Shown one piece after another: positions 50,382 through 59,456 of a stretch of 64,000 nt of DNA; position 1 is the first letter of the stretch; each line of letters starts with the position of its first letter. The stretch lies in contig QKPN01000001.1 of assembly GCA_003258405.1 (NCBI GenBank), positions 186,001 through 250,000 on the forward strand, read 5' to 3'. Under the pieces are notes generated by a model, which searched no databases, had not been told where the DNA came from, and was given only the letters and a program-made list of their open reading frames with translations. The position numbers were made by a program, and so were the translations under genes. Source of the stretch: Rhodobacteraceae bacterium DSL-40 (GTDB taxonomy: Bacteria; Pseudomonadota; Alphaproteobacteria; Rhodobacterales; Rhodobacteraceae).

Positions 50382-51413
50382 ATGTCTTTTGCCACCGCCC
50401 CGCTCGGGGCCCTCGCCGCGATCTTCGCCATTGCCGGGGCGCTGATCCTCATCTGCGGGCTGCGCATGACCGGGCTTGCCGACCGGATCGCCGACCGCAC
50501 GGGGCTCGGCGAAGCCCTCGTCGGCGGCGTCCTTCTCGGCGCTGCAACATCGCTTTCGGGCACCATCGTCTCCTTCACATCCGCCCTCGATGGCCGCGCC
50601 TCGCTCGCCTTCTCGAATGCCGTCGGGGGAATCGCCGCCCAGACGGCGTTTCTTGCGGTGGCCGATCTTCTCTACCGTCGCGCGAATCTCGAACATGCCG
50701 CCGCCGAGCTTGCCAATGTGCTCCAGGGCGTCGTGCTCATGCTGCTTCTGGCCCTGCCGATTCTCGCCCGCACCGGCCCCGAGGTCAGCGTCTGGGGCAT
50801 CCACCCGATGTCGATTATCTTGTTTTTGATTTATCTGGGCAGCCTCCGCCTGGTGCGGGACGCCCGCGAAGTGCCGATGTGGGTGCCGGTCGAGACCCGC
50901 GAAACCCGCCGCGATTCCCCCGAGGAGCCCGAAACCGGCGGGCAGGAGACCCGTGCCCTGTTGCTCCGATTCGCCGCTCTCATGCTCGTCATGGGGGTAT
51001 CGGGCTGGCTGGTGGCCGGCGTGGCGGGGGCCGCGATCGACCGTTTCGCGCTGCGGGCCTCGCTCGTCGGCGCGCTTCTGACCGCCGTTGTCACCTCGCT
51101 CCCCGAGCTGGTGACAACGCTTGCCGCTGTCCGGCGCGGCGCGCTTCAGCTCGCGGTCGGCGGGATCATTGGCGGCAACACCTTCGACGTGCTGTTTCTG
51201 ACGGTGTCCGATCTGGGCTATCGCGAGGGTTCGCTCTATCACGCGATCGGCGCGGACGACCTCTTCTGGCTTGCCGTGGGCCTGGTGATGACCGCCGTCC
51301 TCACCCTCGGCCTCCTCATGCGCCAGCGCGAGGGGCCCGCCGGGATCGGCCTCGAGAGCGCGGCACTGCTCGGGATCTACGGCGGGGCCGTCGGCCTCCA
51401 GGCGCTGCTATGA
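50382..51413 (+). CDS. Sodium/calcium exchanger-family (CaCA) membrane protein
   Basis: 343 residues with two homologous halves of about five helices. Alpha-repeat-like motifs are GVLLGAATSLSGTIVSFTSA in the first half and ALLTAVVTSLPELVTTLAAV with GGIIGGNTFDVLFL in the second. The canonical first-repeat GTSLPE is changed to ATSLSG, so ion coordination may differ. A charged loop (ETRETRRDSPEEPETGGQE) separates the halves. Likely a cation:proton or sodium:calcium antiporter of the inner membrane. Confidence 0.85.
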   Translation: MSFATAPLGALAAIFAIAGALILICGLRMTGLADRIADRTGLGEALVGGVLLGAATSLSGTIVSFTSALDGRASLAFSNAVGGIAAQTAFLAVADLLYRRANLEHAAAELANVLQGVVLMLLLALPILARTGPEVSVWGIHPMSIILFLIYLGSLRLVRDAREVPMWVPVETRETRRDSPEEPETGGQETRALLLRFAALMLVMGVSGWLVAGVAGAAIDRFALRASLVGALLTAVVTSLPELVTTLAAVRRGALQLAVGGIIGGNTFDVLFLTVSDLGYREGSLYHAIGADDLFWLAVGLVMTAVLTLGLLMRQREGPAGIGLESAALLGIYGGAVGLQALL

Positions 51414-51445
51414 GCGCCTCTGCGGTTACCGTTCCCGAAAATACG

Positions 51446-51468
51446 ACGGCCGGCGCGAGGCCGGCCGT
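51446..51468 (-). terminator. Rho-independent terminator of the DUF882 gene
   Basis: A perfect 9-bp stem ACGGCCGGC/GCCGGCCGT with loop GCGAG. On the minus strand it is followed by cgtattttc, a T-rich tail. It lies 26 bp beyond the DUF882 stop and between convergent genes, so it may also stop the antiporter transcript. Confidence 0.7.
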
Positions 51469-51493
51469 TGAGACACCTGATTGTCCGAAAGGA

Positions 51494-52051
51494 TCAGCCG
51501 CGCCAGGTGCGCACCGGGCCGCAATCCATGTGAACGAAGTTCGAGCGGTTGTAAGTCCCCACGCCGCCCGCATTGCAGGCCAGCGCCGCGCCGGAGATCT
51601 GCTTCACCGACCGGCTGCGGAGCCGCACATCCGCCGCCATCGCCTTCATGTGGAAGGAGTTGCTGGCCGCACCGCGCAGCATCTTGTTGGTCTTCGGCGT
51701 GCGATAGCCCGAGATGAGCAGGTAGGGCTCCTCGGTGTCCATCATCTTCTGCGTCGCCGCGAGGATGTCCACGTTGTGCGGATCGTAGTTCAGCATCGCA
51801 TTCTGGCGCCAGTCCCGCATGAAATAACTGATTTCCTGCATGACTTCCTTGATGTATCGCCCGTTCACGTAGTAGACGGTATCGATGGACTCTCCTGTCC
51901 GCTGGCTATACATGCGCACCCGCCGGGCATCGCCCGCCTTGCGGAGAAATCCGGGTGCACGCGAATAGACCGGCGCGGCTGCAACGGTGCAGAGTCCTGC
52001 AAAGATGCCCAATAACGTTCGTCTGGACGGACGGAATCCTTCACTGCCCAT
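51494..52051 (-). CDS. DUF882/YcbK-type peptidase M15-like protein, Tat-exported
   Basis: 185 residues. A twin-arginine signal (SRRTLLGIFAGLCTVAA) is followed by a zinc D,D-peptidase-like fold: SGYRTPKTN, SFHMKAMAADVR and NFVHMDCGPVRTW supply the His/Asp/His ligands. Related YcbK/MepK proteins trim peptidoglycan crosslinks made by L,D-transpeptidases. It sits divergent from an L,D-transpeptidase gene, a frequent alphaproteobacterial pairing. Confidence 0.88.
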   Translation of the reverse strand: MGSEGFRPSRRTLLGIFAGLCTVAAAPVYSRAPGFLRKAGDARRVRMYSQRTGESIDTVYYVNGRYIKEVMQEISYFMRDWRQNAMLNYDPHNVDILAATQKMMDTEEPYLLISGYRTPKTNKMLRGAASNSFHMKAMAADVRLRSRSVKQISGAALACNAGGVGTYNRSNFVHMDCGPVRTWRG

Positions 52052-52313
52052 TTTTGTTCACTGCCTCTGGTTTCTTGCTCGATGAGCGACTTTTGCCTGC
52101 GCTCTGATGTTTTGATGCCACAGGAACGCGATCTTTCCAAGCCTTCTTTGACGGCTGCCGATGGGGAAGAGAAAAACTTGAAACCGGTTAACGGATCGTT
52201 AGCCTGCGCAGCAAAGCTGGCCGGATCGTGAAGATGCGCGCCGGCGCAGCGCTTGTTTCGGCGCTGCGGTCAAGCTAGAGTCCCCCGATCAGGCAAGACG
52301 TCGAGAGGCAGGA

Positions 52314-54032
52314 ATGAGAGTGGACACGGTTGCGCGTGCCTTGGGGATATCGCTGATGGTCGGCACCCTGGCGCAAGGCGCCATGGCCCAGGACGCGGCC
52401 CCGCCCGCAGCCGCGGCCGTGCCGCAGGCCACGGCGACGGGGCTTTCCGCAGACGCCATCGCCTTCCGCGACGGGCTCGCGCACGAGACCGCAGGGCTCG
52501 ACGAGACCACCCGCGCCGCGATCGACGGCTTTTACGCCAGCCGCGACTACCGGCCGTTCTGGAACGCGGGCGAGGGCAGCCCGCTCGCCACGCTCGAGGC
52601 CTCGGTCGAACAGGCCGACGCCCAGGGCCTGCCGTTCTTCCGCTACGACGCCGATGCGCTCCAGCTCCTCGCCGGCGAGCCCGGCATGGTGGGCAGCCCC
52701 AAGCTCGAGGTTGCCGCGACCCGGACCTACATCCGCTTCACCGGCGATCTCTCCGCCGGCATCGTCCGGCCGCTCGACATCGACCCCGAGATCAACGTGA
52801 AGCCGAAGCGCGCCACCGCCGCGGCGCTGCTCGCCCGGCTCTCGGACGGCTCGGTGAGCGAGGTGCTGCGCGCCGCCGAGCCGCAGGACCCGGATTACCG
52901 GGCCCTGATGGCCGAGAAGGCGCGTCTCGAAGGGCTCCTCGGGACCGATGCCTGGGGCGCGCCCGTGCCCGCCGGCCCGACGCTCCACGTCGGCGAAAGC
53001 AGCCCGCGCGTGGCCGATCTCCGCGCCCGGCTCGCGCGCCTCGGCTATGGCCCCGAAACCGCGCAGGCCGCGGTCGACGACGCCGCGCCCGCAGCGGTCG
53101 AAACCGCCGCCGCTGCCTCGGCCTTCGATCCCGGGCTCGAGGCGGAAGTGAAGCGGTTCCAGAAGGATAACGGCCTTGTTGACGATGGCGTCGCAGGTCG
53201 GCGGACGATCGATGCGCTGAACGCCAGCCCCGAGGATCGCCTCGAGCAGGTCGTGGTCAATCTCGAGCGCCTGCGCTGGATGAACCACGATCTCGGTGCC
53301 CGCCGCATCGAGGTGAACATCCCCGATTTCTCCGTCGTGCTGCTCGATCATGGCAATATCCCCTGGTCCTCGCGCGCGGTGGTCGGCAATGCCGCCGAGA
53401 CCCGCACGCCCGAGTTCTCCGACGAGATGACCTACATGGTGGTGAACCCCACCTGGCACATCCCCGACAGCATCGCGACGCGGGTGTATCTCCCGAAGCT
53501 GCGCAAGGATCCGACCGTGCTCGCGCGGAGCAACATGCGCCTCTTCACCCGCTCGGGCGTCGAGATCAATCCGAAGCTCGTGAACTTCAACCAGTACACG
53601 GCCGAGAACTTCCCGTTCCGGGTGAAGCAGAACCCCAATTCGGCCAATGCGCTCGGCCGGGTGAAGTTCATGTTTCCCAACCAGTTCTCGATCTATCTTC
53701 ACGACACGCCGCATCGCGAGCTCTTCGTGAAGGATGCCCGCGCCTTCTCCAACGGCTGCATCCGGCTTCAGGAGCCGATCGAGCTCGCCGAGGTGCTGCT
53801 CAAGGGCCAGGTGCCCGATCCGCAGGCCAGCATCGACGGCTGGCTCGCCGCCAAGTCGGAGCGCTACGTCTATCTCGATCAGCCGCTGCCGGTATATATA
53901 ATGTATCGCTCCGCCTGGGCCGATCCTGATGGCACCATCCAGTACCGCGCCGACATCTACGGCCGCGACGGCGAGGTCTTCCGCGCGCTCGAGGCGAAGG
54001 GCGTGAGCCTGCCCGATGCGGCGCAGGGCTGA
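52314..54032 (+). CDS. L,D-transpeptidase (YcbB/LdtD type)
   Basis: 572 residues: signal peptide (~1-25), a scaffold region, a peptidoglycan-binding domain (~225-305, VADLRARLARLGYGP and FQKDNGLVDDGVAGRRTIDA) and a YkuD catalytic domain. The YkuD active site HDTPHRELF...FSNGCIRL carries the nucleophile cysteine. It makes 3-3 crosslinks or anchors lipoproteins in the periplasm. The alanine/proline-rich linker is long. Ribosome binding site gaggcagg. Confidence 0.92.
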   Translation: MRVDTVARALGISLMVGTLAQGAMAQDAAPPAAAAVPQATATGLSADAIAFRDGLAHETAGLDETTRAAIDGFYASRDYRPFWNAGEGSPLATLEASVEQADAQGLPFFRYDADALQLLAGEPGMVGSPKLEVAATRTYIRFTGDLSAGIVRPLDIDPEINVKPKRATAAALLARLSDGSVSEVLRAAEPQDPDYRALMAEKARLEGLLGTDAWGAPVPAGPTLHVGESSPRVADLRARLARLGYGPETAQAAVDDAAPAAVETAAAASAFDPGLEAEVKRFQKDNGLVDDGVAGRRTIDALNASPEDRLEQVVVNLERLRWMNHDLGARRIEVNIPDFSVVLLDHGNIPWSSRAVVGNAAETRTPEFSDEMTYMVVNPTWHIPDSIATRVYLPKLRKDPTVLARSNMRLFTRSGVEINPKLVNFNQYTAENFPFRVKQNPNSANALGRVKFMFPNQFSIYLHDTPHRELFVKDARAFSNGCIRLQEPIELAEVLLKGQVPDPQASIDGWLAAKSERYVYLDQPLPVYIMYRSAWADPDGTIQYRADIYGRDGEVFRALEAKGVSLPDAAQG

Positions 54033-54056
54033 GCCGCCGGTCCGGGGAGCAGGAAC

Positions 54057-55142
54057 ATGATCACCGTCGCTGAACTCGCCACCGCCATCGGCGGAGAGGT
54101 TGCCGGAGACGGGGGGCTCGCGATCGCCGGCGCCTCCGAACCGGCCTCCGCCCGCGCCGACGAGATCGCGCTGGCGATGGACCAGGCCTTCGCGGCCGAT
54201 CTCGCCAAGGGCGCGGCACGGAGCGCCATCCTCTGGCCCGGCGCCGACTGGCAGGCGCTTGGCCTCGGGGCTGCGATCTTCGCGCCCCGGCCGCGCTATG
54301 TCCTGGCCGGGGTCACCCGCGTCTTCGACCATCCGATCGGGCTCGCACCGGGCATCCACCCGAGCGCCGTGATCGACCCCAGTGCCGAGATCGGCGAGGG
54401 TGCGGCCATCGGCCCCTTCGTGGTGATCGGCGCGCGGGCGAAGATCGGGCCGCGCGCCCGCATCCTCTCCCATGTCTCGATTTCCGAGGATGTCGTGCTC
54501 GGGGCGGATGCGCTGCTCCACCCGGGCGTGCGCCTCTGTGCCCGCGTCCGCATCGGCGAGCGCTTCATCGCCCAGCCCGGCGCGGTGATCGGCGGCGACG
54601 GGTTCTCCTTCGTCACCCCCGTTCCCGGCCATGTCGAGGAGGCGCGCGCGACCGGCGCCATCACCGCCGAGGATCAGGCCTCCTACGTGCGCATCAACTC
54701 GCTCGGCGCCGTGGTCATCGGCGATGACGTCGAGGTGGGCGCCAATTCCTGCATCGACCGCGGCACCGTCGCCGACACCCGCATCGGCAACGGCACCAAG
54801 ATCGACAACCTCGTGCAGATCGGCCACAACGTGAAGATCGGCGAGACCTGCCTCGTCTGCGGCCATGTCGCGATCGGCGGCAGCACGGTGATCCACGACC
54901 GCGTGGTGCTCGGCGGCAAGGCCGCCCTGGCCGATCATCTGGTGATCGGTGCCAATTCCATCATCACCGGCAACTCCGGCGTCGCGAGCAACGTGCCGCC
55001 CAACCGGGTGATGATGGGCTATCCCGCCGTGCCGATGGAGCGCAATGTCGAGATGTACAAGGCCCTGCGACGTCTGCCGCGGGTCATCGAGAAGCTCGTG
55101 GCGGTGCAAAAACCAGTTTCAAAAGCGGATCGGAACGAGTAG
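54057..55142 (+). CDS. lpxD: UDP-3-O-(3-hydroxyacyl)glucosamine N-acyltransferase
   Basis: 361 residues. An N-terminal uridine-binding domain (MITVAELATAIGGEVAGDGG) is followed by a left-handed beta-helix of hexapeptide repeats (IDPSAEIGEGAAIGPFVVIG, then IGDDVEVGANSCIDRGTVAD). The catalytic His lies in IGHNVKIGE. Adds the N-linked hydroxyacyl chains of lipid A. It is not in the usual bamA-lpxD-fabZ-lpxA cluster but heads a group with a special ACP and ketoacyl synthase. Confidence 0.95.
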   Translation: MITVAELATAIGGEVAGDGGLAIAGASEPASARADEIALAMDQAFAADLAKGAARSAILWPGADWQALGLGAAIFAPRPRYVLAGVTRVFDHPIGLAPGIHPSAVIDPSAEIGEGAAIGPFVVIGARAKIGPRARILSHVSISEDVVLGADALLHPGVRLCARVRIGERFIAQPGAVIGGDGFSFVTPVPGHVEEARATGAITAEDQASYVRINSLGAVVIGDDVEVGANSCIDRGTVADTRIGNGTKIDNLVQIGHNVKIGETCLVCGHVAIGGSTVIHDRVVLGGKAALADHLVIGANSIITGNSGVASNVPPNRVMMGYPAVPMERNVEMYKALRRLPRVIEKLVAVQKPVSKADRNE

Positions 55143-55177
55143 ATCATCGCGAGCCATGGTCGACCGATGGAGGGGAC

Positions 55178-55453
55178 ATGTCAGATGCAGTTAAGGAAGC
55201 CGTGAAGGACAGGGTCGTCGCGATCCTTGCCGAGCAGGCCGTGATGAACCCGGCCGACGTGTCCAGTGATGCGACGCTCGAGGATCTCGGCATCGATTCC
55301 CTCGGGCTTGTCGAGGCGGTCTTCGCGATCGAGGAGAGCTTCGACATCCAGGTGCCGTTCAACGCAAACGAACCGGACAGTGGTGAATTCGATATCAGCT
55401 CCGTCGGATCCATCGTGGCCGCCGTCGAAAAACTGATCGCCGCGAAGCACTGA
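55178..55453 (+). CDS. Specialised acyl carrier protein (AcpXL-like)
   Basis: 91 residues. The phosphopantetheine serine lies in EDLGIDSLGLVEAVFAIEES. The longer length and the FDIQVPF...SSVGSIVAAVEKL C-terminus resemble the lipid-A-associated AcpXL of rhizobia more than the ~77-residue housekeeping AcpP. It lies between lpxD and a ketoacyl synthase, with ggagggg upstream. Probably carries a special acyl chain for lipid A or another envelope lipid. Confidence 0.75.
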   Translation: MSDAVKEAVKDRVVAILAEQAVMNPADVSSDATLEDLGIDSLGLVEAVFAIEESFDIQVPFNANEPDSGEFDISSVGSIVAAVEKLIAAKH

Positions 55454-55454
55454 C

Positions 55455-56672
55455 GTGTCAGACTGCCGGGTAGTGATTACCGGCCAGGGGGCCTTCAACG
55501 CCCTTGGCCGGAGTGCCGATGAAACGATGCGCGGAATGCGTGAGGGCCTCTGCGGCATCGGGCCGCTCGAGTTCCCGGATGTCGATCGCCTCTCCATCAC
55601 GATCGGCGGCCAGGTCCGCGATTATGATCCGCAGGCGCATTTCTCCCGGCAGGAACTGACGCTCTACGACAGGTTCACCCAGTTCGCGCTGCTGGCCGCC
55701 CGCGAGGCGATCGCCCAGTCCGGCCTCGTCTTCGACGGCGAGCTTGCCGAACAGTCGGGCGTGGTGCTCGGCACCTCCGGCGGCGGGCTCGGCACCCAGG
55801 ACGAGAACTACCGCCTGGTCTACCAGGAGGGGAAGAACCGGGTGCATCCCTTCGTGGTGCCGCGGCTGATGAACAATGCCGCCGCAAGCCACGTCTCGAT
55901 GGTCCACAACCTCCAGGGGCCGTCCTTCACCGTCTCCACCGCATGCTCATCCTCGAACCACGCGATGGGCGAGGCCTTCCGGCTGATCCGCTCCGGCGAG
56001 GCCCGCGCCGTCGTCACCGGCGGCAGCGAGAGCATGCTCTGCTTCGGCGGGATCAAGGCCTGGGAGGGGCTGCGCGTTCTCTCGCGCGATGGCTGCCGGC
56101 CGTTCTCCAGGACCCGCAACGGCATGGTCCAGGGCGAGGGCGCGGCCGTCTTCGTCTTCGAGGAGCGCGATCACGCGCTCGCCCGCGGCGCCGAAATTCT
56201 CGCCGAAGTCAAAGGCTTCGCGATGACTTCTGATGCGTCCGACATCGTCATGCCCAACATGAAGGGCGCGATCCGGGCCATGCGGGGGGCGCTCCGCAGC
56301 GCGGGCCTCGCGCCCGAGGCCATCGGCTACATCAATGCCCACGGCACCGGCACGGCGGCGAACGACCGCACCGAATGCGCCGCGGTGCGCGAGGTCTTCG
56401 GCCCCCATGCCGACAGCTTGATGATCTCGTCGACCAAATCCATGCACGGCCACCTGATCGGCGGCACCGGCGCGGTCGAGCTGCTCGCCTGCATCATGGC
56501 GCTCCGCGACGGCGTGATCGCGCCCACCATCGGCTATGACGAGCCGGATACCGAATGCGATCTCGATGTGGTGCCGAACGTGGCCCGCGAGGCGCGTGTC
56601 GGTGCGGTGATGACCAACGCCTTCGCCTTCGGCGGGCTCAACGCCGTCCTGGTCCTGACCCCGGCGGAATAG
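55455..56672 (+). CDS. Beta-ketoacyl-ACP synthase (KAS I/II family), dedicated
   Basis: 405 residues. The Cys-His-His triad is intact: VSTACSSSNHA, NAHGTGTAAND and KSMHGHLIGGTGAVE. GTG 55455 begins just 1 bp after the ACP stop, so the two are translationally coupled. It is more divergent than FabF in the N-terminal third. It probably elongates the chain on the adjacent ACP for a lipid-A-type acyl group. Confidence 0.85.
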   Translation: MSDCRVVITGQGAFNALGRSADETMRGMREGLCGIGPLEFPDVDRLSITIGGQVRDYDPQAHFSRQELTLYDRFTQFALLAAREAIAQSGLVFDGELAEQSGVVLGTSGGGLGTQDENYRLVYQEGKNRVHPFVVPRLMNNAAASHVSMVHNLQGPSFTVSTACSSSNHAMGEAFRLIRSGEARAVVTGGSESMLCFGGIKAWEGLRVLSRDGCRPFSRTRNGMVQGEGAAVFVFEERDHALARGAEILAEVKGFAMTSDASDIVMPNMKGAIRAMRGALRSAGLAPEAIGYINAHGTGTAANDRTECAAVREVFGPHADSLMISSTKSMHGHLIGGTGAVELLACIMALRDGVIAPTIGYDEPDTECDLDVVPNVAREARVGAVMTNAFAFGGLNAVLVLTPAE

Positions 56673-56735
56673 AGGGCCTGGCCCGGAATTTCGCCGCCCG
56701 CGCCGGGCTTCGGCGCGGGCGGCGGGTTCGCGGGA

Positions 56736-57359
56736 TTACTGCTTCAGCGGCTCGATCGAGTCGAGCGCGGCCGTGAAGCCCTTCAGCGAGACATTGAGCT
56801 CGACCGGCGTGCCCGGCGCCCCGACGGAGAAGAGCGTGAGCTTGGCCGTGGTGCCCTTCTGGTAGGCCTCGATCGACGCGGTATCGAGCGCGAAGCGCGC
56901 GAAGCATCCGGCGGCATCGCACCAGGTGAAGGGGAAGGAGCGCTTCTCGCCGCCGTCGATCTGCACGGCGAGGCCGGGCCGGAGCAGCGTGCCGAGCGGG
57001 GTGAGCACGGTGACACCGGCCACCGCGGGCGCGCCCTCGGGCAGACGCACGATATTGAGCTCGGCCACCGGGTTGTTCTGGGCATCGCGCGCGAGCTGAT
57101 ACATGAAGCATTCGCTCTCGTCCGGCGCGCAGCGCACCTCCCAGTCGCCATGGCTCTCGCGCAGCTTGATCCGCATCTCGGCCGCGGCGGGATCTCCGGC
57201 CGGAGCGGCCTCGGGGGCGGGCGCTGCCGGCGCCGGTGCGGCCGGTGCGGCGGGCGCCTCGGTCCCGGCCTCCTGGGCAAATGCAGGTGCCAGCGCCGCG
57301 CTCAGCGCAAGCGCCGTGGAAAGGGAAAGCGCCGCCAGTCTAGATCTCATGGGTCGCAT
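56736..57359 (-). CDS. Invasion-associated locus B (IalB) family periplasmic protein
   Basis: 207 residues. Signal peptide ending AFAQE, a proline/alanine-rich linker (~30-58), then the IalB domain: HGDWEVRCAPDESECFMYQL, LTPLGTLLRPGLAVQIDGGE and FTWCDAAGCFARFALD with paired cysteines. Common exported protein in alphaproteobacteria, name derived from Bartonella; role in free-living relatives unclear. Confidence 0.88.
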   Translation of the reverse strand: MRPMRSRLAALSLSTALALSAALAPAFAQEAGTEAPAAPAAPAPAAPAPEAAPAGDPAAAEMRIKLRESHGDWEVRCAPDESECFMYQLARDAQNNPVAELNIVRLPEGAPAVAGVTVLTPLGTLLRPGLAVQIDGGEKRSFPFTWCDAAGCFARFALDTASIEAYQKGTTAKLTLFSVGAPGTPVELNVSLKGFTAALDSIEPLKQ

Positions 57360-57561
57360 GTTCTGCTCGGGTCCTGTCTTCTGGTTTCATGGGTTCAGAC
57401 CTCCCACGGGCATGTCACTCCCCCCTCCGGCTGTCAACGGTCTGGGGGCGCAGGGTGGCGCGCGAGGATAACGCGGCCCCGCGCCCGAAGCCCGGAAGGA
57501 GCGCCGCAGAAGACGGGATGTATCGTGATGAAGAACGGCGCCCGGGCGGTAGCTCCGCAAT

Positions 57562-57592
57562 AAAAAAGGGTACCGCGATCGGTACCCTTTTT
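57562..57592. terminator. Strong bidirectional Rho-independent terminator
   Basis: An A-run, GGGTACC, loop GCGATC, GGTACCC and a T-run. The A/T runs extend the stem and serve either strand. It is far from the end of any called gene, which is why a small RNA is proposed. Confidence 0.85.
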
Positions 57593-57639
57593 CCGCAGTT
57601 TTCTGCGTTGTGTTCCCTGTCGGACTGGCCGAACGTCAG
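57562..57639 (-). ncRNA. Candidate small RNA 1 (minus strand)
   Basis: On the minus strand TTGACC (57669-57674), 17-bp spacer, TAGGTT (57646-57651) predicts a start near 57639. About 45 bases later come a CGCAG-AAAA-CTGCG hairpin and a perfect terminator, GGGTACC-GATCGC-GGTACCC followed by six T. The expected product is ~78 nt. No reading frame of note lies in it. Promoter and terminator are both convincing; I cannot match it to a named RNA. Confidence 0.55.
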
Positions 57640-57762
57640 GCCCTGAACCTAAAGCAGCCGGTTTTTCCGGTCAAGCGCCAGAATCCATGCTGCGCCGCAC
57701 AAGCTGCTGTAAAGTTAGGCAAAAATCACCGTCAAACGCTGTGGAATAGAGCGCGGCGGGGC

Positions 57763-57850
57763 AAAAAAAGAGCCGGCTCCATGCCGGCCCAAGTCAGAAG
57801 GGAGGAAGTCGCGTGCACAGGACCCTGAGGCTGCGACGCAGCTTTGACGT
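57763..57850 (-). ncRNA. Candidate small RNA 2 (minus strand)
   Basis: A minus-strand terminator (GCCGGC-ATGGA-GCCGGC then TCTTTTTTT, 57763-57788) has no gene to terminate. Upstream on the same strand come an unpaired CTTCCTCCC (57800-57808), complementary to Shine-Dalgarno sequences, and a GCTGC...GCAGC hairpin (57830-57842). This layout recalls alphaproteobacterial small RNAs with anti-Shine-Dalgarno loops. Its promoter is not obvious, so the 5' end is a guess. Confidence 0.4.
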
Positions 57851-57871
57851 ATAGGGCACAATGGTTAACAT
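57844..57871 (+). promoter_or_regulatory. Promoter of the DUF853 ATPase gene
   Basis: TTGACG, 16-bp spacer, TAACAT, 37 bp upstream of the ATG at 57909. The 13-bp palindrome GCTGCGACGCAGC (57830-57842) abuts the -35 element and could be an operator. Confidence 0.45.
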
Positions 57872-57908
57872 CGGGTGCAGTTCGGGTTTTATCCAATGGA
57901 ATGCTCAG

Positions 57909-59456
57909 ATGACGGCCGATGGAATTTTCGTGGGCGGCGGCGGCGAAGGCTACGCCGAGGCTCGCAAGCTGCTGTTGCGCTATGCCAACCGCCACGGCCT
58001 CATCACCGGTGCGACCGGCACCGGCAAGACGGTCACCCTGCAGATCCTCGCCGAGGGTTTCTCGGCCGCGGGCGTGCCGGTGGTGGTGCAGGACGTGAAG
58101 GGCGATGTCTCGGGGCTGGCGCAGCCCGGCGATCCGGCGGGCAAGGCGCATGAGGCGTTGAGCGCGCGCGCGACGCAGATCGGCATGGCCGATTTCGCCT
58201 ACCGCGCCTTTCCGGCGGTGTTCTGGGATCTCTTCGGGCAGAACGGCCACCCGGTGCGGGCGACGATCAGCGAGATGGGGCCACTCCTGCTGGCCCGCAT
58301 GCTCGAGCTCACCGAGGCGCAGGAGGGCGTGCTCAACATCGCCTTCCGCGTCGCCGACGAGCAGGGGCTGCTGCTGCTCGATCTCGCCGATCTGCGCGCC
58401 ATGCTCACCTGGCTGGCGGAAAACGCGGCGGAGGTCGGGCGCACCTGGGGCAATGTCTCCACCGCCTCGGTGGGCGCGATCCAGCGCAAGCTGCTCGTGC
58501 TCGAGAACGAGGGCGCGACGGGCTTCTTCGGCGAGCCGCATCTGGCGCTCTCCGATCTCATGGCCACCGACGCGGGCCGGGGGCGGATCAATGTCGTGAT
58601 GGCCGACCGCCTGATGCAGGCGCCGCGGCTCTACGCGATGTTCCTGCTCTGGCTGCTCTCCGAGCTCTTCGAGGAGCTGCCGGAGGTGGGCGATCCCGAG
58701 AAACCCGTCCTCGTCTTCTTCTTCGACGAGGCGCATCTGCTGTTCAAGGATGCGCCGAAGGCCCTCATCGAGAAGGTCGCGCAGGTGGTGCGCCTCGTGC
58801 GCTCCAAGGGGGTCGGGGTCTATTTCGTCACCCAGAACCCCGACGACGTGCCCTCCGAAGTGCTCAGCCAGCTCGGCAACCGCATCCAGCACGCGCTCCG
58901 CGCCTTCACCCCGCGCGATGCCAAGGCGCTCCGCCAGGCCGCCGAGACCTTCCGCCCCAATCCCGCCTTCGACACCGAAACGGCGATCCGCGAGGTCGGC
59001 ACCGGCGAGGCGGTGGTCTCGCTCCTCGAGCTGAAGGGCGTGCCCGCGATGGTGAGCCGGGTGCTGATCCGCCCGCCGATGTCGCGCATGGGTCCGCTCA
59101 CCGCCGAGGAGCGCGCCGCGGCCCTCGCCGCATCGCCGGTCGCCGGGCGCTACGACACCGCCATCGACCGCGAGAGCGCGAGCGAGATGCTTGCCGCCCG
59201 CGGCGAGAAGGCCGCCCGCGACGCGGCCCTGGCCGAGGAAATGCTCCGCGAGGCCGAAGCCGCCCGCAAGGCGCCCGCGCCGGCGCCCTCCGGCTCCCGC
59301 GGCCGCCGCTACGAGCCGGAAGCACCCCGCCGGAGCGGCGGCAACGGCAGCTCCCTCGGCGCCGATCTCGCGCGCACAGTGGTCAAGCAGCTCGGCACCC
59401 GCGAGGGCCAGCGCCTCGTCCGCGGCATCCTCGGCTCGCTCTTCAAGGGCCGCTGA
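57909..59456 (+). CDS. HerA-like ATPase (DUF853 family)
   Basis: 515 residues. An N-terminal beta-barrel stub is followed by the P-loop [38 protein letters not shown], Walker [14 protein letters not shown] and the sensor segment [20 protein letters not shown]. The C-terminus is an Ala/Glu/Arg-rich helix and a basic tail. The family is related to HerA/FtsK-type DNA translocases, with unknown role. ATG 57909 matches the usual [11 protein letters not shown] start; the frame extends to 57861 without support. Confidence 0.9.
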   Translation: MTADGIFVGGGGEGYAEARKLLLRYANRHGLITGATGTGKTVTLQILAEGFSAAGVPVVVQDVKGDVSGLAQPGDPAGKAHEALSARATQIGMADFAYRAFPAVFWDLFGQNGHPVRATISEMGPLLLARMLELTEAQEGVLNIAFRVADEQGLLLLDLADLRAMLTWLAENAAEVGRTWGNVSTASVGAIQRKLLVLENEGATGFFGEPHLALSDLMATDAGRGRINVVMADRLMQAPRLYAMFLLWLLSELFEELPEVGDPEKPVLVFFFDEAHLLFKDAPKALIEKVAQVVRLVRSKGVGVYFVTQNPDDVPSEVLSQLGNRIQHALRAFTPRDAKALRQAAETFRPNPAFDTETAIREVGTGEAVVSLLELKGVPAMVSRVLIRPPMSRMGPLTAEERAAALAASPVAGRYDTAIDRESASEMLAARGEKAARDAALAEEMLREAEAARKAPAPAPSGSRGRRYEPEAPRRSGGNGSSLGADLARTVVKQLGTREGQRLVRGILGSLFKGR

